64,000 nt of DNA from Desmodesmus armatus (lineage: Eukaryota > Chlorophyta > Chlorophyceae > Sphaeropleales > Scenedesmaceae): positions 23,501 to 87,500 of the forward strand of contig VIIQ02000040.1 of the NCBI GenBank assembly GCA_007449985.2, given 5' to 3'. Positions 44,600-54,419 of this stretch are shown piece after piece. Below the pieces are notes generated by a model, which did not search any database, was not told the origin of the DNA, and worked only from the letters and a program-made list of their open reading frames with translations. Position numbers and translations under genes: made by a program. Positions within the stretch are counted from its first letter, which is position 1; the number at the start of each line of letters is the position of its first letter.

Positions 44600-47500
44600 G
44601 TGACCCTGGGACAGAAGCACAATGAAGACCCCTTTGCATAGTCTACTGCCTTTACTGCTGTCAGTGCTTGGTGCTGTGCAGTTGGTGACGGCGTGGGTCA
44701 GCTTGGGAGTGGGCTTTTCAAGTCACACAACATTCCATGGGTGCCATCACTGGCAGGGCAGGAGCGGGGGCATCACATGGCGGAATCACACATGCAGAGT
44801 TTTACTTCAAGCAAATTATGCAACTGTTGGGCCTGAAAAGTCACTGGATGCGGCGCCACTGCAAAGTTTGTAGGGGCTCGGGGACTGAAGATGTCAAGCC
44901 TCAAGGCTGTCTAGCAGCAAGGCCAGCAACCACGACATAGTTTATGGTGTTGCATGGGCCGAAGCTCACAGTCTTATTGTGCGGCCACGTTGAGCAGAAC
45001 ATGCACTGAAATCAAGCACAGCTGCAGCCGCGGCGGTGTACACACATAGCACTCCGAGGGTCACAGTGGAATGTGACGCATGGCAACAGGAGTGCTCCTG
45101 GTGGACCTCAATGTCTTGGTTGGGATCAACCTGCTGTGCACACAATTGAGTAATTGTAACAGTGGCAACATAGGCAGGCAAACACGGTTGCGCAAGCCTG
45201 GTGTTCCACAACATAGGGGGGGGGGCAGGTGAGGGTGCATGTCCTTCCAGAAGCAGGTGATCTGGGTGGTGTTTGCTGTCTTGACCCTTTCCACTGCCCC
45301 ATAGATCGCACAAAGCAAGCTGAATTTGGCCGTCAAGCTGTGTTGTTCCCGTTTTGAGATATATATGCACAGTGCAGCCCGGGTTGAGGCTGCTGGCACA
45401 CAGGGCAGCAGTCTGTTCGCTGCAAGCCTCGCAGCACATTCCTTGAAGGAATGTGGCCCAGTGGTCACTGCTACATGCAATGCAAGAAAAGCTGAGTGTG
45501 ACACTCCTTGGGGGAATTAGGGGGACTGAAGGCAGGCTTGAAATCACTGGCATTGCTGATGTCAGGTAGTCATGGTCATGACCAGAAGACCACAGTTCAG
45601 TCAAATCCACTGGGAACGCCAGTGCACTCTTCTTGTTGCTCAATGCTTCTTCCAAGACACAGACTGCACCACGTTCAACGAAGTCATGCCTGCCCAGAAG
45701 GTCTGGGTTCAGCGCAACCTGTGCCAGGTTTGAACAGACTGTCACTGCCCGGCTGAGGGTGGCAACGACTTGATGCCTCGTGCGTCCTCACCTACTCCGT
45801 TGCATGATATATTGTCCGTTCCGTGATGCTTACGCCGATCCATAGTTGCTCTGCACTTGAGAACTTGGTGGTTGATACTTTTCCGTCTCAGCCGCAGCTC
45901 GAGCTGGTGCGTCACCGCTATCATGGACCTACGTACAGTATCGTGGATGGTATCAGCAGGACGCTGTGCCTCTGCAGCAGCTACACAGTGCAGCTGCAGC
46001 AGTAGTTAGCAGCCTGAGACGATGCAGTGCAGACCTGCAGGCAGCGCCTGTACCTGGCAATGGACAACATGCTCAAGGCTGTTGCACCTTCATATATCCC
46101 GCCGAAGCCTGACCGACTGGGCCAATGCAGCGTGAGTTCAACCTTGGCTGTTGAACTGCTGAGCGGCCTGCCAGTGCTTCTGCCAGTGCTGGAGTCAGTC
46201 AGTGAGACATGCCTCAGAATCTTGTGTTCCTCAGCAATGACGGGAGTTTCACAAGCACAAGCATGCAAGGCTTGTGATGCTGCACAAAGAAATGGACAGC
46301 TGGCGTGTGCTGGCACAGCCTGCCAAACTTTGCCTCTATGTTTTTGCTGCTCAGTGTTCAGACACTACGGTGCTGTCCTGGTATGTGTGTGCAGGAGGTG
46401 CTGCTGTGTGGCTGCTGAACTGATCAAAGACCAGCACAAGCTCTGAAGCTTGCAAGTGTGAACAGCAGCACGGTGAGCTTGGATTGCAGTCTGTCACTGG
46501 ACTGGGTGATGTTGCTTCACTTCTCAGGGTCAGGGTCACCAGACAGTTGTATGTGATATCTTGCTGTTGGAGCGTGTGTTCTGCTCACTCTCGCCATGTT
46601 GTGGCAATGCCTGCTATGCAGTCTATCAGCTCAATTGTTGTCTTTTGCTGCTGCTGCTGCTGCCCTCTTGGCCCCTACAGTCAAGCAATGGGCTGAGAGT
46701 TTCAGGGGCCACTGGGACACACCAACCGTGCTTGCAAAGCTCTGAGACCTGCTGGAGACAAGCAAACAGGGCATGCCAGGTGCCTGCACGTACTAGAAGG
46801 TCCTGAGCTCAACAAGGCCAACATGAGCAAGGAAGCAGGCCAGCTGCAGCAGGATGCATAAAGGGACAAAACTGCAGGCAGCATGTAGGTGAGGTTGGCA
46901 AGGCATGGCTGCTGGAGTGACACGTGCACGAGTTGTGTTGAATGCAGCGTCAGCTGGACGCTATGGCAACATAGCAAGGTGTTGCTACTGCAAGATAGCA
47001 AGGTTTGGTTTGAGCATTACACCCCACATGCCAGCAGCATGTGTGGGGTGCGGCAGCTTCATCAAGCTGGTAGGCAAGTGTTTGGGAGCCTTCTTGGCAG
47101 CGTCTGCAGTTCACCAGCTCCGCAGCAACCAGCTTGTTCTGCATTGTGTTGCTTGCAGGCGAGCAACGGGCTGCTACAGTGGGGTTGCCCCCCCCCCCCC
47201 ACCGCACGAAGTGAAGCTGAGCAGCGCTCGGGAGGCTGCCGACATTCGCCAAACCCTGCACAACAAGGTCCAAGTGTAGCAAGCCCCGCAGCGCAGCACC
47301 AGCGGCCGAGGTGGAGCAGGGGCACAGCACAGAAGCACAACAGTCAAAACACTGGTTGCCAGCAATGCATCAGCGCTGCTGATTGTGCTTCGGCCTAGTT
47401 GGAGAACCATGTCCCACTCTAGTCACAGCTCGGCCCAGCAGCAGTTACATCGTTTGGCCGCAGGGAATGAGAGGGGGACCCTGTCTGGTGGGCTATGTTT

Positions 47501-48113
47501 GCAGTGGACCTGTCACCTGCGGTGAAATCTCACGGAACCTCTGTGGCAAGTGCCGCATGTCTTGAGTTACCCATCCGTTATGAGTCATGTTGAGGACGGC
47601 ATGATGCATGTGCAGGGGCAGCCAGCTCGAGCAGCTGCTGGCATTCAGTGCTGTTGCTTGCATCCGTATGCATCACAGCATGTGAGGTGCTGAGTGTTGG
47701 CTGAACCTTTGTAAGGATGCATTGCTGTTGGGTTGGCTCTGTTCACCACTGACTTGCAAGGCATGGCGGTGCTTGTACCTATGCAAAGTGTATGCATGTA
47801 ACATGTGTAATGTTTCTGGAGTGAAACGATGTGGGGCAGGCTACATGCGGTTGCTGGGCTGACACAGTACAGGATGTCTCAAGCACTAGTGCAGCCACAG
47901 TAAGCTGCAAGCAGAGTCAATGTGAATCCTAGGCAGCACAGAATACCGTACAGCAGCCGCATTTGTGCACCATGACCAGGCCTAGGCAGACATATCCAGC
48001 ACCATGACCACACCTGTGCCAGACCTGGCCATGGCCAGTCATGCCCGGCAAGCTAGCCATAGCCACTCCAGCTGGTCAACCCTGGCTAGGGTCTGGTCAG
48101 GTTCTGGCCACCC
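44600..48113. other. Repeat-rich region with weak ORFs only
   Basis: The best candidate is a minus-strand frame at 45745-44966 (259 codons). It starts MTVCSNLAQVALNPDLLGRH, has a helical first third and then becomes irregular, with no domain or splice chain that I can support. Plus-strand frames at 46027-46446 and 46905-47279 are of similar quality. One or more may be decayed exons. Confidence 0.35.
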
Positions 48114-48119
48114 TAACTG

Positions 48120-48440
48120 GTGTTCCATATTTTGCCCCAGCCGCTCTACCTGTACCGCCTGAAGGTGGCCTCACCAGAGGTTGCCAAGCGGCTGGTGTCT
48201 CGGCCTACTAAGCACCGGCTGCACGAGGCCGGCACAGGGGTGTACGTGGAGCACTGGCTCACTCCCTCGCAGCTATCAGCCAGGAAGAACATGCGCCCCT
48301 TCCTCAGCGGCCTGCAGGAGCGCCACATCCACTGGCGCTGGTCGCTCGACGACCCACTACAGGTAGAGCAGCAAGTGCGCGCGGCGGATGGGCGCCCGCA
48401 CTGGCGACTGGTTCACCTCCCTTCTCCCCCCTCTAATTGA
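48120..48440 (+). pseudogene. LINE ORF1, C-terminal fragment
   Basis: The frame reads LYLYRLKVASPEVAKRLVSR, then EAGTGVYVEHWLTPSQLSAR and HIHWRWSLDD. This matches the C-terminal end of ORF1-type proteins in algal LINEs, which precedes the endonuclease. There is no proper start: the frame is closed by TAA at 48114, and an apparent GTG at 48120 lies in the flank. The stop TGA (48438-48440) overlaps the ATG of the endonuclease frame by one base. Confidence 0.7.
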
Positions 48441-49396
48441 TGGAGTTCAGGGCACTCTGCATAAATGTGGGTGGCAGGGCGGATGAGCGCATCCCCTTCA
48501 CCCTGGATCAGCACCGTGACAACCCGTATGATATGTATTGCTTTCTAGAAACTATGTGGGAGGCGGGGGGATGGGGCAATGTGTGTTTTCATGGGTACCA
48601 AGCGCACCATTGCACCAGGCCTGCCCCGGTTGTAAGGACTGCAGGTAGGCCTAGTGGAGGCATCACGGTGTTGTTAAGGGAAGATTCCCCGATCCTTGGC
48701 GCCTCGACTCCTGTTCGGGTGCGCATGGATGCCTCCACAGGTATCGTGGGCATCACTTCCGATCTGCATGCTATCACCATTGCCGTGTGCTACTTCAGTC
48801 CCCCAAACTCAAATGTTTATGAGTCCGGGCTTGTGGATGCACAGTACTTGCAGGCCTTGTATGACTGCATGCACGAGGCAATTGACGCCGGGCGGCATGT
48901 TTTGTGCATGGGAGACCTGAACGTTCGGGTCGGGGAACTCACTGACGATGTACAAGGGGTCCCCATGGATGCCGGGCCAGTTGCTGGTCTAGCTGGGCCA
49001 GTCACCAGCACTGTGCCTGCAGCCCGGCAGTCTCAGGACAGAAAGGTTGACAATCATGCCGAGGGCCTCATGCTCGGTCTTAATACCTGTGGGTGTGTCT
49101 TGCTGAATGGCCGGGCACCAGGGGATGAGATGGGACGCAGTACTTGTTTTGTGAACAATGGTAGTAGTGTTGTGGACTATGGCATTGTCTCGTCTGGGTT
49201 GTATGATTCAGTGGGGTCCTTCCAGGTCTTGGACAGGCCCGGGGAGTTGGCTTCAAAGGATCATGCTGCATTGTCAGTGTGCATCAATATGCAGCAGGCC
49301 TTGCAAGCAGCTGCCCCTACTGGGGCCCGCTGCCCAAGAACACTACGGCCTAGGGGACAACAGCGTCGGGAATATATAGAAGCCCTGCACAGCTGA
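48440..49396 (+). CDS. LINE ORF2, AP-endonuclease domain
   Basis: Apurinic/apyrimidinic-like endonuclease that nicks target DNA to prime reverse transcription. Motifs in order: INVGG (Asn), FLETMW (catalytic Glu), GGITVLLRED, CMGDLNVRVGE (Asp-x-Asn), VDYGIVS (Asp) and KDHAAL (Asp-His). All catalytic positions look intact. The frame starts at ATG 48440 inside the ORF1 stop and ends at TGA 49394-49396. The reverse transcriptase continues in the same frame immediately after. Confidence 0.9.
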   Translation: MEFRALCINVGGRADERIPFTLDQHRDNPYDMYCFLETMWEAGGWGNVCFHGYQAHHCTRPAPVVRTAGRPSGGITVLLREDSPILGASTPVRVRMDASTGIVGITSDLHAITIAVCYFSPPNSNVYESGLVDAQYLQALYDCMHEAIDAGRHVLCMGDLNVRVGELTDDVQGVPMDAGPVAGLAGPVTSTVPAARQSQDRKVDNHAEGLMLGLNTCGCVLLNGRAPGDEMGRSTCFVNNGSSVVDYGIVSSGLYDSVGSFQVLDRPGELASKDHAALSVCINMQQALQAAAPTGARCPRTLRPRGQQRREYIEALHS

Positions 49397-52225
49397 GAGG
49401 CTGACTTGGCAAGCTTGCGAGCAGCAGTAGATGCTGGCACAACCTCGTGGGGGGATGCTGTGACACGGCTGGTGGCAATCACTCGGGCTGCAGCCACGGA
49501 GACCCTTCAATCACATGGACGCTCGCCAGCTCCTGGCTCGCATGCGCCTTGGTTCACACGGGATTGTGCACAAGCACGCGACAACTTCCGTGCAGCATGG
49601 CAGGCCTGGTGGCGTGCATCCCAGCAGCAGTTGGATCCGTTGGTTGTGGCGGGGCTGCACACCACCATGATTGCATGCCGGCGCACATACAAGCAGGTCA
49701 ATAGGCATGCCAAACGCACGTATGAGCACAAGTATCTGCAGGATCTGATAGAGACATATTTCAGTGACCACCAGAGGGATTTCTGGAAAGTCCTGAAGGG
49801 GGGCCAGGGGGGGACTTGTCCTGTTACAGACGTGCATGAATGGACTGGCCACTTTGATAGCATCATGGGAGCGCAGCATGTGGAACAGCAGCTCACCGCC
49901 GAGGAGCTGGACACACGGGCTACTTTGTATGATGCATGTAGGCGGGATGCCGCCTTGTTTGAGGATTTGAATCACCCCGTTACTGTGAGTGAGGTTGGAC
50001 AAATCTTGGGCACCCTGCCTACCGGCAAGGCACCTGACTTGCAAGGCCTTACTTGCGAACTGCTAAAAGCACCTGCCGCAGACAGCGGGGCAGCAGACAC
50101 GGCTGCAGTAGAGGGTGGTGGTGAGTTATCCTATGGGTGCCCCCCTTTTGTGGAGTGTGTGACAAGTGTCATGCACAAGGCATTAACCTCAGCTAGTGGC
50201 GGCGGCTGTGACAAACTGATGTGCAGCAAGGTCACCCCAGTCCCTAAGCCGCAGGCGTCACAAGCGCCATCTGACAAAGACTGCTACCGCCCCATCGGGG
50301 TTGGCAGTGTGTTTGGGCGTGTGCTGGATAGGATACTGCATCGGCGCTTTGACCGCATTGTTGAACGAGAGGGTATTCGTGCTCCGACACAGTGTGGGTT
50401 CAGGGGCAAATATGGGTGCTTGGATGCATTGTTCACAATGCAACACCTGATATCACAGGTGCAATGGACAGGCCAGGGGTCTTCCCCCCAGCGTTCCCGT
50501 CTTTGGGCTGTATTTGTTGACTTTAGGAAGGCTTTTGACCTCGTTAGACGTGATCTGTTGATAGCGCGCTGCAGGGAGCTGGGGGTGCATGGAGCATTCT
50601 TAGAGGCCGTCACTGCATTGTATGACAGGGTGTTGGTGCGTGTGTGTGTGAATGGCCGCCTGGGCCCGGCGTTCCAGACGCACCGTGGCACCCGGCAGGG
50701 CAGTGAGCTGTCTCCACTTTTGTTTGGACTATTTATGGATTTATTGCATGAGTTGATCCTGCGACGAGTGCCTGGCGCCGGGCCCGTCATCGGCAACCTT
50801 CGCGTCCCAGACGTGATGTACGCCGATGACGTCAACCTGTTGGCTTGGGCCTGTCACCACATCCAGCAGCTGTTGGACTGCTTGTCCCTTTTCTGCCGGT
50901 TGTTTGACATGGAAGTCAACCTGGCTAAAACACATGTTGTCGTGTTTCGGCGGCCGGGTGTTACTTGCCCTACGGATGTCTTGACCTACAGGGGGCACGC
51001 ATTGAGATACGAGGATACTTGCACATACCTGGGGTTGCAGCTACATGCGACAAAGGGGTTCGATACAGCCAGCGGTCAGCTTGCGTCGAAAGGCCGCAAG
51101 GCATTGTTCGGTTTGCTGCATCTGTTGCGGCTTCACCACATTTCACAGGGAGATCTCCGCATGCGAATGTTTGACATCCTGGTGGACCCGGTCCTTTCAT
51201 ATGGGGCACATATCTGGGGGCCTTCCATGTGCCACAAATGGTTGACTGACGCTTACGCAGGCCGCGCCTGCGAAGCAGACGACGTGCACTTCTTGTTTTT
51301 ACGCGAACTGTATGGGGCACATCGCACCGCCAGTCGCGACGTTCTGTTGAGGGACACCCACCGAGCCTCCCTACCGTGTCGGTGGCTGTCCCTGGCAGCT
51401 AGTTGGTGGGCCAAGCTGGCAGCCATGGAGCCCGACCGGCTGGCCCACCAGGTGTGGTTAGCGGACATAGACATGATGTTGAAAGGGTGCGTCAACTGTT
51501 GGACTTTCTGTTTGTTGGGAGGATTGGAAGATATTGGCTTTTTGGAGGGGGACCTGTGGCGCTCAGGCACACCGGGGGTGACTGTTGATTCCATCAAAGC
51601 CATCAACATCACCAAGGAAGCGGTGATGCAGGCTGCCTTGCGATATCAGGCGGCCCACTGGCAGGCTGTCGTTCTTGCTAGCGCTGACCCTAGGGCAGGT
51701 GTGTCACTCAGCACCCATCTTAGGACGCATGCCGCATGGGTGCATGCCCTTGAGGGCAATGTAGTACATGGGAGGGACAATGCCCCGAGCTTCCATCAGC
51801 TATGCTTGCCTAGGGGGATCTTGCGGTGTTTGGGACGGTACCGGCTTGGCGGACACCACTTGAGTGGACGCCTGCATGGTGGGGGACAACAGCATGGGCG
51901 AACCTGCCCCCTCTGCTCTGGTAGGGGGTTGCGTGCTGAGTGGCATGACACACTTGTAGCCAGGTGTGGGGGGGACAGGCCTGAGGACTTGCTGCATTTT
52001 GTCTTAGAGTGCCCCGCATATGATCATATCAGGGACAAGTATGCTTCAGTATTTGCCTATGGTGGTGGGGACTCAGTGCAGCGGTGCATGCAGCTTGTGT
52101 TCGGCACCACCCACCAAACTCAGCTGGCCCGTTGCATTGCAGCTATGGACGTGTATAGAAGGCACCTGCTGGGTAAGGGCAATCTGTTTGGGGTGCGCCC
52201 TATTCAGCAATTGGCCAGCCGATAG
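49397..52225 (+). CDS. LINE ORF2, reverse transcriptase and C-terminal zinc knuckle
   Basis: Same reading frame as the endonuclease, separated only by the TGA at 49394. RT motifs: VTPVPKP and CYRPIGVGSVFGRVLDRILH (motif 1-2 region), FVDFRKAFDLVRRDLL (motif A, Asp), GTRQGSELSPLLFGLFMD (motif B), MYADDVNLLAW (motif C, YADD at about 50819-50830), then VNLAKTHVVVF (motif D/E). Near the end, CPLCSGRGLRAEWHDTL and LLHFVLECPAYDHIRDKY form the usual Cys/His-rich C-terminus of L1-like elements. No other stop or frameshift is seen for 940 codons, so the copy is young. Confidence 0.93.
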   Translation, partial: EADLASLRAAVDAGTTSWGDAVTRLVAITRAAATETLQSHGRSPAPGSHAPWFTRDCAQARDNFRAAWQAWWRASQQQLDPLVVAGLHTTMIACRRTYKQVNRHAKRTYEHKYLQDLIETYFSDHQRDFWKVLKGGQGGTCPVTDVHEWTGHFDSIMGAQHVEQQLTAEELDTRATLYDACRRDAALFEDLNHPVTVSEVGQILGTLPTGKAPDLQGLTCELLKAPAADSGAADTAAVEGGGELSYGCPPFVECVTSVMHKALTSASGGGCDKLMCSKVTPVPKPQASQAPSDKDCYRPIGVGSVFGRVLDRILHRRFDRIVEREGIRAPTQCGFRGKYGCLDALFTMQHLISQVQWTGQGSSPQRSRLWAVFVDFRKAFDLVRRDLLIARCRELGVHGAFLEAVTALYDRVLVRVCVNGRLGPAFQTHRGTRQGSELSPLLFGLFMDLLHELILRRVPGAGPVIGNLRVPDVMYADDVNLLAWACHHIQQLLDCLSLFCRLFDMEVNLAKTHVVVFRRPGVTCPTDVLTYRGHALRYEDTCTYLGLQLHATKGFDTASGQLASKGRKALFGLLHLLRLHHISQGDLRMRMFDILVDPVLSYGAHIWGPSMCHKWLTDAYAGRACEADDVHFLFLRELYGAHRTASRDVLLRDTHRASLPCRWLSLAASWWAKLAAMEPDRLAHQVWLADIDMMLKGCVNCWTFCLLGGLEDIGFLEGDLWRSGTPGVTVDSIKAINITKEAVMQAALRYQAAHWQAVVLASADPRAGVSLSTHLRTHAAWVHALEGNVVHGRDNAPSFHQLCLPRGILRCLGRYRLGGHHLSGRLHGGGQQHGRTCPLCSGRGLRAEWHDTLVARCGGDRPEDLLHFVLECPAYDHIRDKYASVFAYGGGDSVQRCMQLVFGTTHQTQLARCIAAMDVYRRHLLGKGNLFGVRPIQQLASR

Positions 52226-52228
52226 CCC

Positions 52229-52290
52229 ATTACAATATGTCGGTGGTCTTCAGATCGTAAGGTCTGGGGATCGAATGCTGGCAAAGACAC
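52229..52290 (+). other. tRNA-B-box-like sequence in the LINE 3' region
   Basis: GGGATCGAATGC at 52267-52278 is close to the pol III B box consensus GGTTCGANNCC. A short stem (CAGA...TCTG) lies just before it, where an anticodon arm would be. I cannot fold a full tRNA, so I treat it as a tRNA-like relic or a chance match. Confidence 0.3.
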
Positions 52291-52404
52291 TGGCCAGGCT
52301 GTGATGTCCGCCCACCCTTGTAGCGGCTCGCAGTGGTGAAGGGGTTTCGGTGGTTTACCCTTCACGCGAGGTGATACCAAGCTTCGGCTTCGGCAGTTTA
52401 CTAC

Positions 52405-52441
52405 GTCTGGAGAGTACCACTATGTGGTGAAAGTATCCAGT
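52405..52441 (+). other. LINE tail hairpin, copy 1
   Basis: CGTCTGGAGAGTACC, then the stem ACCAC-TAT-GTGGT (52416-52428), then GAAAGTATCCA. Homologous to copy 2 at 52925-52962. Confidence 0.75.
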
Positions 52442-52924
52442 AATGAGGGAATGACAGCACAGTGGCAGCATATGCAGCGGCAGTTCTATCTCCCCTTCCT
52501 TCCTTTAAAATTGGACGGCTATGTGGCTGTTATGCCCTACCCAGCCTGCTTGCACCGTGCGACAAGCTCACCCCTGTCTACGCAGTTGCTCAGGCTCGGG
52601 GTACGGCACTCTGACACCTTAGCATTGGCAGCAGGAGCACTAGTAGTAGCTGTGTTGTGGGTCCTGCTCTGCGTGCTAGCACATCAAATGATTGGCTTGA
52701 TGTGTTGACTTCTGCCTATGTTGAGACTTGTCTGAAAGACTGCCCCATGTGTGTGCGTGCACTGTGTGTGGAGACTACCAGCTTGCAGCTGAGTCATGAA
52801 TGCACGATCCTATACCTGGTGTGTGTGGCAGTTGCCCTTGGTGGTGTTTTTTTTTTGGGGGGGCTGGTCTTGTTTGCCGGTCTTGCTGCAGGTTTTTCTT
52901 GCAGGTGTGTCTTCCCAGTTCATC

Positions 52925-52962
52925 CCGTGTGGAGAGTACCGCTCAGCGGTGAAAGTATCCAC
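52925..52962 (+). other. LINE tail hairpin, copy 2
   Basis: CGTGTGGAGAGTACC, then the stem ACCGC-TCA-GCGGT (52938-52950), then GAAAGTATCCA. It differs from copy 1 by a compensatory A-T to G-C pair in the stem and by the loop. Confidence 0.75.
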
Positions 52963-53051
52963 TTGTAACAACCTCCCCCCCATATTTGTTAGGGTAGCCG
53001 GCTAACCCCGGTAAATGAAGAAAGGGGTAGCCAGCCAGGGGGGGTGTCGGC

Positions 53052-54386
53052 CTAGTGGACCTGAGCCACAACTGACTTCGGGTAAATGCCTGGCAGCTTT
53101 CCATTGACCATGTGAACTGCCAGGCTGACCCGTGCCAGCCAGCTCCTACCCCTCAGCAGGAAGGAGAGCCGCATGGCTGCGTCTGCAGCTGTCTGCGGCG
53201 CCCAGGACTGCAGGGCACAGGCAGCATGCAGCATGCAGCAGCGGCCGCGTGACAGGTCAGGTATACAGACAGGGCCCCTCAGGGGCACATACATCAGGCA
53301 TTGGCAATAAGACAGGGGCAAACAAAGGAGTCTCATGCAGTGCCACTGCACCAACACCACCCTGCTCAGCAAGCGTCCGGGAGGCACTTTCTGGGATCAT
53401 TCCCGGGGCCCGGGGCCATTAGCTGAGTGAGCGAAAACCCAAGCGTGTGTATTTCAATGCTGCCACAGGATGAACGTTCCCTGATTCCACCCTTGCTCCG
53501 CTTGGTCTGTGCTGCACGTTCGCCTCTAGTCTCTCTGCTAACCAACACTCACATCCATGCAGGCAACCAACGCCAGCATCAGCATCATCACGGACCCCAT
53601 CTCTCCTGGGGTGTCAGGAGTGACAGGGGGCTCTGGCTGGGAGCTCCCGGCACCGCTGGCTTGGCCCAGCTCCTCCTCCTCCCTGGCCTGGTTCAGGGTG
53701 TTGGTCACTGACAGGGGCAATGCCTCCCAGATGTGCTGGCACACCAGCTGCAGTGTCTGCAGGTAGCACAAAGCAGCATGAGTGGCTGGGGTCAGAGGCC
53801 ATGTCACGACTGTCGTGACTGGTCAGGGGTGAGGCACTGTCTGCTGCAGCAGCTGATGTGGGAGGCACGTCGTACACCTTGTTGCTATTGCGCTACGCTT
53901 GTGAGGTGCCATCTCCTCCGCCACAAATGTTTTGCGAGAAGATTGTGAGAGCGCCAGCCGCAAATGCACATTGCACAAATGACCCCAGTAAATGCCAGCC
54001 GCTGGCACACATCTTGGTACCCTGCAGCATCATATTTGAAGTCCTTGCCGCAAGAGGATGCCCGGCTCTGTGTGAAATAACTTGATTCATTTGAAGTGCA
54101 GAGCTTTGCTGCTAGCTAGTAGGGAGTAACCCCACCACTGTCACCACTCACCAGGTGCGATGTATGACATCTTGCATGGGTTGATTACTTACAGTGGAGG
54201 CTGCAGGCGCGGTTCAGAACCTTGGGTGCACGGTGCCCCACCCATTGTGGTCCCACTTGCTGCAAATGTTGGGCTGAGCTCAGTCCACCATTGACTCCGA
54301 AATCCAGTCTCACCTACCTCTCCAGTGTCAGGCACCTCTGCCGAATCCTTCACAATGGCCTTCAACAGCGTGTATGCGACTAACAG

Positions 54387-54419
<33 letters not shown>

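Larger units (their letters stand above)
48123..52962 (+). mobile_element. 5'-truncated APE-type LINE retrotransposon
   Basis: Non-LTR retrotransposon with the end of ORF1, an AP-like endonuclease and a reverse transcriptase in order. The upstream flank closes the ORF1 frame with TAA at 48114, suggesting 5' truncation close to 48123, as is usual for target-primed insertions. The 3' side contains two related tail hairpins (52411-52441 and 52931-52962); the element ends at one of these, so the right limit is uncertain by about 500 bp. I found no target duplication. Confidence 0.85.

Noticed and set aside
44966..45745. 259-codon minus ORF
   Set aside because: Open by length alone; composition becomes irregular after the first third and no splice partners were found. 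Kept only as a note.
52256..52290. A functional tRNA gene at the B-box-like sequence
   Set aside because: No acceptor stem and no convincing D-arm or A box; reported only as tRNA-like.
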